A DNA stretch of 64,000 nucleotides from Ypsolopha sequella (Eukaryota; Arthropoda; Insecta; Lepidoptera; Ypsolophidae): assembly GCA_934047225.1 (NCBI GenBank), contig OW203991.1, positions 5,208,001 to 5,272,000 on the forward strand, given 5' to 3'. Shown one piece after another: positions 9,593 to 20,795 of the stretch; the first letter of the stretch is position 1; each line of letters begins with the position of its first letter. The notes beneath the pieces were generated by a model. The model was not told the DNA's origin. It searched no databases and saw only the letters and a program-made list of their open reading frames with translations. The position numbers and the translations under genes were made by a program.

Positions 9593-9907
9593 TAATAATA
9601 ATTCTTTTATTGTTTCAATACCATTAAATAAACGTAGAAAATAAGTAAAGCTTATAAAAGCAAAATATAATATATTTATAAACACTTTCAGTTATGATAG
9701 ACTAACTTAACTTGACACTTACGATCTATTAAACTCTATATACCTATGTAAAGGATCTAATTGTCATTATAACTTCCTAAAGTTATATATATTTGTAATT
9801 TTAAGATATTTAACTGCTATAAGACCTACATGCAAACGAAATTTCAAGTTTCTAAGTCAACTGGAAATGCCCTATAGGTTTTGATTTCCTAGCGAGTGTC
9901 AAAATTT

Positions 9908-10062
9908 TTATATTTTTTGTATTCTGTACTTTGCATAAATATAATTACTTTAAAACATTTTTAAACGCTATATATTTCGACCCCTCAGTGGGGTTGTGAT
10001 CAGGCGATCGCCTAAATTAAGTAATTATATTTATGCAAAGTACAGAATACAAAAAATAAAAA
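9908..10062. mobile_element. Small foldback with internal hammerhead-like motif
   Basis: Arms of about 44 bp (9908-9951, 10018-10062) share 'TTTTGTATTCTGTACTTTGC' and its complement. The layout (inverted arms around or containing a GAAAUAUAU motif) is that of the 6179 insertion, but I found no target duplication. Confidence 0.6.
9966..10006 (-). ncRNA. Hammerhead-like motif with G8 change
   Basis: Minus strand: CGC / CUGAUCA / C / A-ACCCC-ACUGA-GGGGU-C / GAAAUAUAUA / GCG. Five stem II pairs and three stem I pairs remain, but the core G8 is C, so this copy is probably inactive. Confidence 0.4.
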
Positions 10063-10274
10063 GCCCTTATACGGTATTTTGTAAAAAATATTTTATTAAC
10101 ATATTGTAAATTTTTGACATGAAATCGATTATGTAAAGTGATAACTTTTTTCCCGTCGAGTTAGAAGCTTGATTTTTTTTATAGCACCATAGGGCCGTAT
10201 TTTGGAAAAGATTAATTTTATTAAAACAAATGATAAAATATTTGGTACTATATACATAGTTTTACATACATAAT

Positions 10275-10445
10275 AACATGCATACTTCTATCTCTTAAAG
10301 GGGTTAACAGAGACAAATTATTATCTGCTGTGATTTTGCCATTTCTCTTTGCTTTTTACACATCTATCAATCGATTCATAGAAGCTCTTATCCTCTAATC
10401 CTCTTGGATAGGTCGTACTTGTATCCAAGTTACTCCATGCGGAAA
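10275..10445 (+). repeat. 'GGGGTAGGCAGAG' type repeat, diverged copy 2
   Basis: ATACTTCTATCTCTTAAAGG, GGGGTTAACAGAGAC and 'CACATCTATCAATCGATTCATAG' parallel copy 1 at 8804. The surrounding 10063-10274 and 10446-11037 are AT-rich with no gene or clear repeat. Confidence 0.45.
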
Positions 10446-11037
10446 GGCCCGCAGTGCGAGAGGGAGCGGACTCTGGAAAAAAGTCAAGATGACGACTTTC
10501 TTCACTAATTTAATTATAAAAAACGAAACAAATGGTTATATGAAATGTGTTCGTTTCTATTTCAGTTTAATAAAGTTTATACAGATTTTAATCCATAAAT
10601 AATATGTACGGATTTTTGCTCAAATAATATTAAACCTCGACATAAATACTTATTTCGGAGCCATCTTTTTTTTTATTTCTAAATATTAAAATGACTTTTT
10701 AAGATTCCGTTTCGATTATAGTGAGCATTTTATTCTTGGCAGAAGTATTGTTTTTTTATCTGTAGTATTGCTAGATTATTCAAACAAGAAAGAATAAATT
10801 TGTATGTCAAATGACAGATTATAAAGGACTATATATTATGTTTGAACACCATTTGTAAACTTATAATCACAAATAAATTACATTTGAATAAATTATGGTT
10901 TTGTGGGAATTATCCTCTTAACGCCTAATTCAATAAATTTCAAGTCAAAATTTCCTTACATTTTCGCACTGTGCCATAAAATCCAAAACGAGCTATAAAA
11001 TTTTAAATTACACCTGTTTTCTCCCATTGCTATACGG

Positions 11038-12090
11038 CAGGGGTGGCCAAACTTTTGATCTGTGAGGTCTACTTGTGTTGAAAAATATTTCATGCGGTCA
11101 TAACCCAATGTTCCTGTTCCCAGGAACAACCAACCTCCCATCCCCGTTTCCACCATCTCTTGGTACCAAAGGGGGAAGCTGGGGGAACATGCGCGGAGGG
11201 CGGGCCTTTTTCTTCTTTTGCCGCCGGCACTTCTTGAGCCCCCCCCACATCGGATACTATTTTACTGGGCCATGTCCCAGCCACCTCTCCCCTTTCATGG
11301 GGCATGACCTTTATCTAGAGGTTCTCAATAGGACAAGACGACACAAATTACGCCTTCGGCACCGAGCTGCACACTGTCTTGTAGATTTGGGCAGGCATCA
11401 GCCCACCTCCCACAGCTTGCGTTTGTTGTGCCAGGAACGCGCGAAATCCCGAAGCCGTTTGAAGTTCGCCTCCGAGGAGCACTAAGCGTCTATTAAGAGT
11501 ATGGCATACTCTAGCAACTTTTTTTAGTACCCGTCCAGCACCCGTATGGCATGCTCTAGCAACTTTTTTTAGTACCCGTCCAGCACAATAAGTCCAATGG
11601 CAAAGACTTATTAGCTTTTGATAGAGGCGATTATATGTAAGCTCATTTGCCTAGTTTTCTTGGACGGGAAATACTAATCAATCTAATAATCAATAAAATA
11701 GGAGGGTTTTTAGCTAATACTGAAATATTTTGCTCGCGCGGGCTACTTGAGGGGCTTGATATCGCCAAATGGCTAACTTTCTAAAGCCAACTCCTTGTGT
11801 ATGGCGGAACAAAAATTTTTGAAAAATATGTGTATAAATTATCAACTCTAACACAACGTATGCAACGTTTTTCTTTTTCATACCACCAAAACTTCTATAT
11901 GAAAAAAATTTAAACGAATGTTTATTCTTGGCTTGAATTCCCTACTAAGTGGCTACGTGAACGTTATTTCAATGTCGTTTCCGTCGATATTCGTACCGAC
12001 AAACATCGAGCTACTAATCCCGACACTAATCCCCTTAAATCGCCTTCGCTGTGGACCAGTAGACCGCGACCAACCTCTTGGCCACCCCTG
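11038..12090. mobile_element. hAT-type non-autonomous element, about 1.05 kb
   Basis: The ends CAGGGGTGGCCAA (11038) and TTGGCCACCCCTG (to 12090) are perfect inverted repeats. The flanking octamers CTATACGG and CTTTACGA agree at 6 of 8 positions, as expected for an old hAT duplication. A 45-bp tandem duplication lies within (11500-11590). The 136-codon open frame at 11075 is proline/arginine-rich without a domain and is not called a gene. An inverted internal fragment of the same family is at 57068-57535, and an isolated left end (CAGGGTTGGCCAAAC) is at 42793. Confidence 0.8.
11500..11590. repeat. 45-bp tandem duplication
   Basis: Two copies of a unit containing GTATGGCATRCTCTAGCAAC and AGTACCCGTCCAGCA, inside the hAT-type element. 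Confidence 0.85.
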
Positions 12091-12330
12091 CTTTACGAAA
12101 TGAATACCACAATATTGCACACTCATATCCTGAGTTTCTCCAAGTATCGGAGACAGTAAAGTGACAACTTTCACTGTCCTTCAACTAAGCAAGGTTCAGA
12201 CTATATGCATCCGTTCCGGTTCCGGATGAAAGGGACAAATTTATGCGAGGAAGTGTAGCAGACTTTGTTCTATTTTATCCGGAACTGAAACGGATGCATT
12301 TATAGAATTAAATGAGACTTGAGGATAATT

Positions 12331-12493
12331 CATGATTTATATAAAAACGGCTCACCTCGATACGTGTGAGGCGTAACGTCGTCGCGTAAACGTCTTTACT
12401 CGCCCAGATGAAGGCAGTCTAAATCTGCTGAAACTGGTCGGCTTTCCCGATCATAACACGTATTGAAGTGAGCCATTTTTATATAAATCACGG
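12331..12493. repeat. Foldback element
   Basis: TGATTTATATAAAAACGGCT at 12332 pairs with GAGCCATTTTTATATAAATC at 12471. Arms about 36 bp, loop about 90 bp. A second small inverted pair (ATGCATCCGTTCCGG / CGGATGCAT) is at 12207-12300. Confidence 0.65.
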
Positions 12494-12598
12494 ATGCATT
12501 TAGTTCACTATTTCTCATGTCTGTAGTGCTGGCGTTTTTGGATAATATCAAGTAATGGAAAAACGCAATACTACTTTGGAAATGATTAGTTCCATTCA

Positions 12599-12723
12599 TC
12601 AGCCCGTATTCGTCCACTGCTGGACATAGGCCTCCCCAATATTACGCCACTCTTGGCGGTCCTCAGTCATCCTCATCCAGCCGCCACCCGCAACGTCCTT
12701 CAGATCGTCAGTCCAGCGATGAT
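12599..12723 (-). pseudogene. LINE (RTE/Jockey-like) C-terminal fragment
   Basis: The minus strand encodes RWTDDLKDVAGGGWMRMTED, then RQEWRNIGEAYVQQWTNTG and a stop. The motif [R/T]RWTDD-(x)-AG-(x)-W-(x)-A...EAYVQQW is the stereotyped C-terminus of a large lepidopteran LINE group. About 40 codons remain; the RT domain is absent. A second, frameshifted fragment is at 24380-24745. Confidence 0.8.
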
Positions 12724-12836
12724 TAGTTATATCCTTTATTGTACACACAAAAACTTTAAATAAAATGGCAAATTTGAAAATAATATGCACAATGACGAGC
12801 TTACCTCTGCAGGAGGTTTCTTCCAGCTAACCAATG
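12724..12836 (-). repeat. LINE-type 3' tail (GTTGGCTGGAAGA...ACAATAAAGG)
   Basis: On the minus strand 'GGTTAGCTGGAAGAAACCTC' leads to 'TGTGTGTACAATAAAGG'. The same tail type is at 43160-43280 and 54928-55035. It is followed directly by the RWTDD fragment in the same orientation. Confidence 0.6.
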
Positions 12837-13530
12837 ATATCCCTGTTCTATCCTGCATCTGAAAATTTACCATATGTCTCCGTTAACACTAGTGCCCTCT
12901 TTGGAACCAATCTGATAACTCTAATATTCTTAAACTCTTCTAAGTAATAAATCATTAATTAATTAATTCATCACTTGAAGACCTTTTGATGATGATTCTG
13001 ACTGTAAATTAGCCTCGTGAAAGTCGAAGTGCATCAAGCAATAGCGGCGCGCACTGCGCAGTGACCGATGACATTGACACTTTCGCTCGACGCGCATCGA
13101 AGCCTTGCGCTTGCGCATAGTGACCGTTGAAACGCGGCGCCGGATGGTGTGAAATAACTGTAAACGTGCGAAGAGCATTGAACCTGTTAATGAAAGGTGA
13201 ATTATGAATCATCAATTCATTACATTCAAGTATGAGTACGCGTGCCGTAGTTTTTGTGTTTATGTCGGTGAAATAAGTGGGAGGAAACGTGGAGACATCT
13301 TAACACGAACAATTAGAGTTATAAGGCGAATCTCCTGATGAAATCAGAATTTGAAAAAAGCAAAATAGAATTCTAATTTCTAATATTACCGAAGTTAGCG
13401 ATAGCGATATTTATCACTTTTAGTATGAAATCGTGAAAGATGACGTCACGTGACATACCGTTAAGCTCACTTTTATAATTGCCAATAACTTCGTAATTTT
13501 TTCAGATATCGAAATAAGTAGTATTTTGTA
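12837..13530. other. Non-coding; shared block with 41385-41490
   Basis: 13040-13140 is GC-rich and partly self-complementary (GCGGCGCGCACTGCGC). 13238-13345 matches 41385-41490 in inverse orientation (GGAGGAAACGTGGAGACATC against GATGTCTTCACGTTTCCTC-like), so it belongs to an interspersed repeat. No gene seen. Confidence 0.45.
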
Positions 13531-13815
13531 TAACTGTAACATAATTTGAAACATTGGGACACGAGTTCGTTCGTTTCGTAATAATTTTGTGTAACTGTAA
13601 CATAATTTGAAACATTGGGACACGAGTTCGTTCGTTTCGTAATAATTTTGTGTAACTGTAACATAATTTGAAACATTGGGACACGAGTTCGTTCGTTTCG
13701 TAATAATTTTGTGTAACTGTAACATAATTTGAAACATTGGGACACGAGTTCGTTCGTTTCGTAATAATTTTGCACGAGTGTCCCAATGTCTAATTATGTT
13801 CAGTTGCACACAATA
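13531..13815. repeat. 61-bp tandem array with inverted end unit
   Basis: Four nearly identical 61-bp units start at 13531, 13592, 13653 and 13714, each with TAACTGTAACATAATTTGAA and GACACGAGTTCGTTCG. Immediately after, 13772-13813 holds a degenerate unit in inverse orientation (GAGTGTCCCAATGTCTAAT). The several overlapping open frames across it arise only because the unit lacks stops. Confidence 0.9.
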
Positions 13816-14179
13816 TTTTATCTGCGAGTCGTAGACTACGACCATCAAAAATGTCGTCTTTATTTATAATATTTTCAACTAAAATTTTCACGAAAAATGA
13901 GAACACATTCGTTCATGAACCTCGGGTGCGTAGTCTCGGTAAAGCTGCCTTGAAGGCCAATCAGGATAAAGGTGGCGTGGCTTAAGAAATAAGGTCGGGA
14001 ATTATTTCTCGCCTCTGTTGTTGATTGGGTCTCTAGCAGTTTAATAATAAATTGGGCCAATCGCAGCGCAGAATCGCGGAGTAGTAATGTGATCAGATGA
14101 ACAATCTAGGTACTTATAAAACTGCTTTTGATGTTGCAATCGCCTTATTGCAGTATGGGAGTAGATAAAATTATTTGGA

Positions 14180-14425
14180 AGTAGGATAGACTTTTAAGAC
14201 GTTATTTCACGCGTTCAAAAGAGACGACATTTGAACAGAACCATAATATAATTCATTCAAAGCGGCCTTTTTATAAAACCAGGTCCTCTAAAAAGGCCGC
14301 TTTAGATTAATCATATTATGATTCTTTTGTAATGCTATCTCTTTTGCACGCATGAAGAAACTCTGACTCTATCCTACTTTAAATCATTTCATGATTCACC
14401 CAAGTTGGTCTTTTTAGGTCCCCTG
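14180..14425. mobile_element. Two head-to-head copies of an AAAAAGGCCGC MITE
   Basis: The right copy 14281-14425 runs from GGTCCTCTAAAAAGGCCGC to GGTCTTTTTAGGTCC. The left copy 14180-14265 is inverted and truncated. A further copy is at 37665-37808. Shared interior: ATCATATTATGATTC and CTCTTTTGCACGC. 13816-14179 and 14426-14837 show no gene or assignable repeat. Confidence 0.7.
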
Positions 14426-14837
14426 TGATTCATGCAAAATGGCGTGCTCAATGTCAGGTACATAGCCTCTCGGATAAACTACAGTTCATAAAATGAAACG
14501 TAGGATTCAAAGCCAGACAATAAAAATAATGAAAAGACCGTCCGCGAACGTGTTAAATTCCAGTAGAATAAATCCACCTGAATCTTGTAGCTGCAAATCC
14601 CAGAGCCATTCAGAATTTACCGTTTCCAACTTACGACGTTCAATGCCGATAGAAAGCCCAGTTTATCTGAAACAGCTTTCAGTTCGGCGTGAGATTTAGA
14701 AAATAGTTTGAAACTAGATTTTTAGCATGACTTCAAACATCAGCGACCTGAATTGTCGCTCATGCAATCTCACAACAATAGAGATGTTTATCGTCTATGA
14801 AAATATCGATTTAAAATAAACCGAGACGATAAAGGCA

Positions 14838-15209
14838 CTTATGTGGCTATGCGAATTTTATTTTTGTCACTGTCACTCTAAGCGAAAATACACGCAGTGC
14901 GAGAGGGGCGGATTCAGGGCGAAAGGGAAAAAAGTTGGTTTTATAGTTTTATACACTAAAATAGCAAACAAAATTTCTAAAATCAAAACTAGATATTGCT
15001 GAAACCTATCTAATAAAATATATACATGATTCCTGTCCGTCAAACGAGGAGAAGAAGTGTGTTTGAAGACATCATTTCAACAATTTATTTTCTTCTATCG
15101 AAGAAAATCTATCCAAACATAGTCAAAATGCATTTACCAGAAATTTTCCGTGTATTTCATGAAATACTCAGAAAATAAGCACCCGTAGTTTTTTTACATA
15201 TCGCCTTAA
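14838..15209. mobile_element. TTAA-flanked MITE T1
   Basis: Right end ATATCGCCTTAA (to 15209); the left end near GGCTATGCGAATTTTATTTT is eroded. Member of a nine-copy family sharing 'AAAAAGTTGGTTTTA', 'CGAGGAGAAGAAGTG' and TTAAGGCGATA termini. TTAA target use suggests piggyBac-type mobilisation (inference). Confidence 0.7.
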
Positions 15210-15510
15210 GGGGATATACCGACATCGGAGTGGGTTTTTCATTTCATTTTATGACACAACTACAATATATAAAGATCTGGTTTCAGACTATATTAATCTT
15301 GGGCATATTCTTCAAATTATGTGTTATGGAAAACGCAATTGGATAAAATTTTCTCGATAGAAAATAATTCCAAAGTAACGTCTTATATTTCCCTTTTTTT
15401 AATTTTACTCCTCAATGGTTCAACGTATCCTAACCACGATTTTTCTCTGAATGTGAAACGTTTTATTTTAAATTACCTGTTATCATTTTTCAGTTGGGTA
15501 CTCTAGTTAT
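15206..15510. mobile_element. TTAA-flanked MITE T2, right-truncated
   Basis: Shares its left TTAA with the right end of T1, then GGGGATATACC. The interior (GGAAAACGCAATTGGAT, TTCTCGATAGAAA) matches T5 and T8. No right terminus was found. Confidence 0.55.
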
Positions 15511-15920
15511 TTTTTTACGATTTTTTACATGAATTGCGCGTCAAGTGACGGTAAGGTCGAGATTTGCGCGCACTATTGTTATCGCGTGTGCTACTGCTGC
15601 TCTGTACGTTCGGGCTATAGCGCTGTCACACTCGTTCACTTTCTTCAGTGCTCGCTGAGCTCTACCGTGAGAAGGACCTGTGCTGCGTTTGATCCTCTTT
15701 GTTTTTCCCCGTTTCCACAAATTTTAAGTTTGTTATCAATCATAATCTATTGCTAAGTTAATATTCATTATTGCATAATAGTTTTTATCTCGTTAAGATT
15801 CGTTTTAGGGTTAAAACTGATTGTTGTTTACTGATATAAATCGTAATCGTAAAACAATACCCCAAAATGGGGAATAAATAAAAACAGAACAATCATACGT
15901 AAAAAAAATATAAGAAGTAC
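15511..15920 (+). promoter_or_regulatory. Possible upstream region of the spliced gene at 15921
   Basis: 15530-15715 is GC-richer than its surroundings (TTGCGCGCACTATTG, GTGCTACTGCTGCTC) and could be a promoter/5' leader. There is no TATA box at a convincing distance. The role is inferred from position only. Confidence 0.2.
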
Positions 15921-16688
15921 ATGCAAGCTAGAGGTCACGACATGGTCGCAAAAATCATGTAAGTACCTACATATGATTTTTATTTGTTACATGTCAACTT
16001 GCAAGGACGGACTTTTCTGGAATCTAGTGTAGTATCTGTAAAACGCTTTACTTATATATTATGTGATATTTTTCAGGGCTAAAAGATGTTTACATAACCA
16101 TGAAAATAAGATAGATTATATAAACCCATCAGCACAGACGTTCAATGACAGTGCAAGTGGTTCGGGAGCAACAGAACAAAGCAAAGTTATGGAGTCGTCA
16201 TTGATGATATTTAATTTAAACGAGCAGAGAATTTTAAACACCCAGTCGATTCCAAAAAGAGGGTAAGGGTTTCAAAATGTTATGAATATTATAATTTTAA
16301 GTAAAATATGATGTTAGAAATATTTAAGTGTAGTAATTTGTTATTTTTTCTTTCTTCTCAAAACAAATTTGGATAAAATAGCTACAAATATATATTACGT
16401 ACCTAGTATAAAAAATTGAAATATGTCCAATATTTAATTTTTTTTAAATGATGCATCATATATATTTCATTATACCAAATCTATTTTTTCACCATTATCA
16501 TTGTCACATTTTCTTTATATTTTTATAGGTCTAATCGATCTTTATCAGTTGATGATGTATTAATATCAGACTCAGGGACAGATTATTCTTGTAAAATTAT
16601 AGGACAGGAGTTACTACTACTATCTCCAGACAAAAATAGCTCGTCTGGCATGTTATGCATCTACCGACTTCGAGCAAAATCAAGAAAG
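15921..16688 (+). CDS. Unknown protein, three consistent exons
   Basis: Exons 15921-15958, 16077-16262 and 16529-16688 join with GT-AG introns (AT/GTAAGT, GG/GTAAGG, AAG/GTGAGC donors; TTTTTCAG and TTTTTATAG acceptors) and keep one frame, giving about 128 residues from ATG 15921 (MQARGHDMVAKIM...). The middle is Ser/Asn-rich, followed by 'SVDDVLISDSGTDYSC' and ending '...IYRLRAKSRK'. I recognise no domain. It lies upstream, on the same strand, of the YqaJ exon at 18601, so it may be the N-terminal part of that gene. However, no intermediate exon with the right phase connects them: exon 3 ends in phase 0 and the YqaJ exon needs two carried-in bases. Either further exons are hidden or broken in 16689-18600, or these are separate remnants. 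Confidence 0.5.
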
Positions 16689-18600
16689 GTGAGCATTTTG
16701 TAACCAAAAATTTGTTTCAAACAAAAAGTTTATTTGTTTACTTGAATTCGTCATTTATCCGACCGCCCGCCCGAGGGAGGGTTATGTTTTTCAGGGACCC
16801 GGTGATGGTATAAGACATGAGACATAAGATATGTTTAGGAAGGACTCTTATATAAGTATATTTATCTATGTATATGTTTAGAGGGGGAGGGGGGGGTATA
16901 ATTCCTCCCCCGAAGGAGGGGTACCGGAAATCAATAGTTTTTTTTAAATTTTTTTTTCAAAATTAAAAATTTCTAGGTTATTTTAGGTAGAATAAAATAA
17001 CTCGAATATTAAGTGTACGTATAGTGGGAGGGGGGGGGGGGAAATGAAAATAGTTTAAAAAAAAAAATCAAAACAAAACCTCACTTTTTTGTCTCTTTAA
17101 CTTTAAAGACCCAAAATTACTTTTGCAATTGCTTGGGCGTTGCGGAAAGTGCAGCCCCTTCGCCCTTGCGTAACAAAGCACAGTCACCCATGCTCACCTT
17201 CGGAGCTTCGGCTTGTTGGTCGCCTTCGGCGACCAGCCTCAGCCTCTGCGGCTCGCACGGGTGCCTATGCTTTGTCACGGCAGGCGAGGGCTGCCCTTCC
17301 TCCACGCCTACGGCTTTTTATATACACTCTAGGGGTAGTACCCACAAGACTGTATAGATTCAGGGTGCTCTGATTCTGTTTTGGAACAGATTCAACCTAT
17401 TTTTTGCATAGAGTCAGGTGCTCTGATTCGGTTTTGCAACAGATTCAACCTATTTTTTCTATTAAATCACTAATCAGCATAAATACAACAAAAAGGCAAC
17501 CTATTAGGTAAGCTAAATAAAAGACATGCATAAACTTTATAAACTTTGAATGAAATCACAAAGAAAAAAAATGCCTGCATTGGTTTTATACTATAACAAC
17601 AAAAAAATTAAATTACGTCAATTTTAATGCATAACTCACAGCAGTTTCGGAACACAACCAAAAAAAAAATATCAAGTCATAAAATCAATTAAAATTGCAC
17701 CGTAAGACAATTTTTGAGGTTATTTTACGAAACTTGAACATTTTTTTTGAGGAAACTATCGATTTCCGGTAACTGAAATTTCGTGAGATTAATAACAATA
17801 ACAAGAGCTATTCTGGAAAAAAAAATCAAGGTACCTTTGTTCGTATACTCTTGTAAGAGACGAGCCTATATTTATTTATAACCGCCAGTTATACTTCTCA
17901 ATGTAGTTAACACAAACAATTGCAATCTAAAACAATAAAAAGTAAAAGAGGATAAATAATTTAAAAAGTGAATAAATTCAATACAGATGTCAAAAAATTT
18001 AATCTAAACAATAATAATCTAGCATCACATGTATCAAAATGTCAAAGTAATATAATATCAAAGTAAAAAAGTAAAATATTCTGTTTATAAATAATTTTAA
18101 TACTAAGTACTAATATATTTCTATTAAGGGGGTACTATCCCAAATTTGCCTCTTTTCAATATAATTTTAAACCTTGGAATTGGGGTAATGAAATAATATA
18201 TATATATATATATATATGTTTATGTCATTTTTTAGTCTTTTATCAACAATGTTGAAAATGTAACTGTGAATTGTGTGAAATATGATAATCTTTTGTTTGA
18301 ATAAACTCTGCAGCCCAGCTACCCAGCAAACTCTGCCCATACGGCAAATACCGGTTGTGTCTGCTTACGTGTATTCCACTGTCACATTCGTATAATATTG
18401 TCTTTTTATTCTAGACCTAAGGATGTGACTAAGAAGCGCAGACATTAAGAAGATCATACTCATGATGATGAACAAGAACATCCATACGAAATAGGCATCG
18501 AAGATTGTGAGTTTCGTGAGTTTATGAATAAATAAAGACAAAATATTTAAAAGTAAATATATTTTTAGCTTTTTGTTTACAATATTCACTTTTGTTACAG
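16689..18600. other. Intron-like region with GC palindrome, G-runs and broken exon
   Basis: It holds G-runs at 16881-16895 and 17025-17041, a GC-rich near-palindrome at 17145-17305 (CCCTTGCGTAACAAAGCAC against its inverse), a 50-bp tandem duplication at 17365-17460 (CTCTGATTC-GTTTTG-AACAG), and an (AT)n tract at 18198-18218. At 18416-18535, after an acceptor-like TTCTAG, a frame reads PKDVTKKRRH, stop, then EDHTHDDEQEHPYEIG; it may be a decayed exon. Confidence 0.4.
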
Positions 18601-19063
18601 AATGTATTCAAATGAATTCATAAAGATGCATTCTTGGCGTAAAAATAAGAAAACTGGACAGATAGAAGTAAACCAAAAATCTGATTGGTTTATTCAAGCT
18701 CAAGGCCAATTATATATTTGTCAAAAAGGAAAATGTGCATTGGCCGTATGGTACGGAAATAATCAGATAAAAACCGAAATTATACTAAAGCATGACCAAT
18801 TATTATTTTGGCATGAAAGAATGGAGCCACATTTGCTTTCGTTTTTCAATGATTGTCTTTTACCAGAACTGGTTGATCCCAGACACAGACTAAATTTACA
18901 AATTCGTGATCCAGAATATGTGAAAGAACAGGATAAAGAAAACATGTGTCCGAAAGCCCCTCCAAAAAATAATTATCCAGAGACAAACTCGCGACCAAAG
19001 GCCGTAGTAGTAGAAAATAATGAGGAGATTGTAAACCACGTGGTTGATTTTGAATTCTTCTGA
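18601..19063 (+). CDS. YqaJ-type exonuclease, C-terminal exon
   Basis: YqaJ-family nucleases are lambda-exonuclease-like DNA recombination enzymes found in phages, large viruses and some animal transposable elements. This terminal exon starts at an AG acceptor (TTTGTTACAG) and encodes 153 residues. Residues 28-36 (SDWFIQAQGQL) match the core 'W/YYxQxQGQL' helix that follows the catalytic E-x-K strand. Then come 'CALAVWYGN', an I/E strand, a 'FW..RMEPHLLSFF' helix and 'LLPELVDPRHR...IRDPEYV', the usual tail. The upstream half with the G-x-x-x-E and D...E-x-K catalytic residues is not present here, so the fragment alone cannot be active. An ATTAAA lies just after the stop at 19064. A TE or captured viral origin is plausible; a host gene cannot be excluded. 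Confidence 0.6.
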
Positions 19064-19357
19064 TTAAAATATTTTAAAAGAACCATTGTCCTTTTCTTTT
19101 TACAATTTATCCTGAAAATGACGTGTAAAAAATTCTCTGGGCTCCTATACCAACGATTAGCTTATCATTACGAAAACTTATTTTTTTGTGGTCAATATTT
19201 TTGAAAATAAAACCATAATAGCGACTCCACTGCTTCTGTTCTAAAATTTCAAAATACAGTGAAAACTCGATAACTGTATCTGTATGATAATTAAATTTAT
19301 TTGTATTTAATAATATAATATTTATTTTTGAATTGATTAGTTATTTAGTATGTTATG

Positions 19358-19950
19358 TGGAAATTGTGGAATATTGCAACGGCAATACTCCTGCAGCTGC
19401 GGTTTGTCGCGCTGACTCGCTGTAATACTTTATATTCTCTGCTCGCGGCGAGCGTGAAACCACGCCCATCAACCACTGATTTCGCCACGGTATATCCTCT
19501 TAAGAGGTTGGCGGAGCAACTTAGTTCATACAAACGAAATACCAAAACCATTTGTAAATCATATATACTCTTGGGATAGTGTGTGTTTATTATTCGATTA
19601 CAGAATATCTAGGTTCCCAAATATATATATTTTTAAGGACACTGATTTAAAGACGACAAATTTAAAATTTCCATAGAAAGCTTATTATTCTCATATTTCA
19701 TGTTTAAATCAGTGTTCTCATTTAATATTTATTTGGGAACCTAGATATTCTGTAATGCAATTGTAATAAATACACCTACCCTAAGAATATCTATGATTTA
19801 CAAATGGTTTTGGTATTTCGTTTGTATGAACTAGGATTGCTCCGCCGGTCTCTTAACGGGTGTATGCACTATCACAATGCACAATACAACTGGTACGATA
19901 ACAGAAAGCATACTTTATATAGTTATGTTTTCACAATATTCCACTACAGT
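19358..19950. mobile_element. Large foldback element with about 250-bp arms
   Basis: Left arm 19358-19640 and right arm 19695-19950 are inverted (CGAAATACCAAAACCATTTG with its complement; AATATCTAGGTTCCCAAAT likewise; GTGGAATATTG outermost). The loop itself contains a smaller inverted pair (CACTGATTTAAA / TTTAAATCAGTG). Open frames on either arm mirror each other and are not genes. 19951-20650 shows nothing assignable. Confidence 0.75.
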
Positions 19951-20654
19951 AAATTAGGCGAGGTTACAATAAGAATTTTCCTGAAGGAAAAATATATTTT
20001 TCCGGAAAGAAAGTCGTTCATGTCACTTCTCGGCCCTCCAACTATCTCTGTGCAGAAAATTAATATAATATTGTAATATATTTAGTACAGTTATTTATAA
20101 TAAAACAATATCGATAAAAAAATATCGATACATTCCGGCCCCTACCTGTATGTGTATTTATAGCAGGACTAAATATTTATACGCTTTTATACCGACTTAG
20201 ACAAAACAAAAGGGTTCATATAACTCTTTTTTATATCAATGCTTTTATAAGACGAAATTAATAGCAAGTGTTGCAGTCAAGCAGTTTATATTTCTGATTC
20301 CATTTTCCGATTCTATAAATTTCAACGTTCGATAGATGCTCAACTATCGAAAAATATCGCAACAAATAAAGTATTTCTCAGTTATGATTTCGTTAAAAAA
20401 AAAAAAGAATCTCGCATTGATGAACTTTTTAGCATAATAATTTAGTAAAACCCTGGGGAAAATACAAAAAATATTAAAATAAAATAATTTACAATATAGT
20501 CGTAATTCTACCAAGAAGTAGAAATACTGATTGTTTGCCATACTGACCAAATGGAATCACCCGTAATGTTGATTATTGTCAATATTATTGTTGATTAATG
20601 GTGCATTCTTATCTGTGGCCTGTTATCTGTGAATTAAACTTAGGAGCGTCCTAA

Positions 20655-20795
20655 AAGCTTGATAATTTTAGTTAGTGTGCCCTTCAAAATAGCAAAAAAT
20701 AGTGCTGTCATTTAAAATTAAGTTTTTTAGTAGGTTTCTTATCTTAAAACTAAAACCTTCAAAATCGGCTTTAATAGCATAAGTAATACTCGTAA
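20655..20795. repeat. Partial relative of the 54580 MITE
   Basis: Shares 'ACTAAAACCTTCAAAATCGGCTTTA' character (in parts: GGCTTTA, GTGCTGTCA) with the complete copy at 54580-54745. 20796-21064 holds no gene. Confidence 0.35.

Noticed and set aside
11075..11485. 136-codon ORF, proline/arginine-rich
   Set aside because: Lies inside a non-autonomous hAT-type element, overlaps an open frame on the other strand, and shows no domain.
13420..13848. 142-codon repetitive open frame
   Set aside because: It is produced by stop-free 61-bp tandem units; the unit length is not a multiple of three and all frames on that strand are open.
17117..17373. Overlapping ORFs on both strands in GC-rich DNA
   Set aside because: They mirror one another because the DNA is a near-palindrome; this is symmetry, not coding.
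18601..19063. Endogenous viral nuclease gene
   Set aside because: The YqaJ fold is also common in animal transposable elements; nothing else viral lies nearby, so a viral origin is not supported.
19345..20076. Mirror ORFs at 19345-19579 and 19804-20076
   Set aside because: Both are translations of the two arms of one foldback element.
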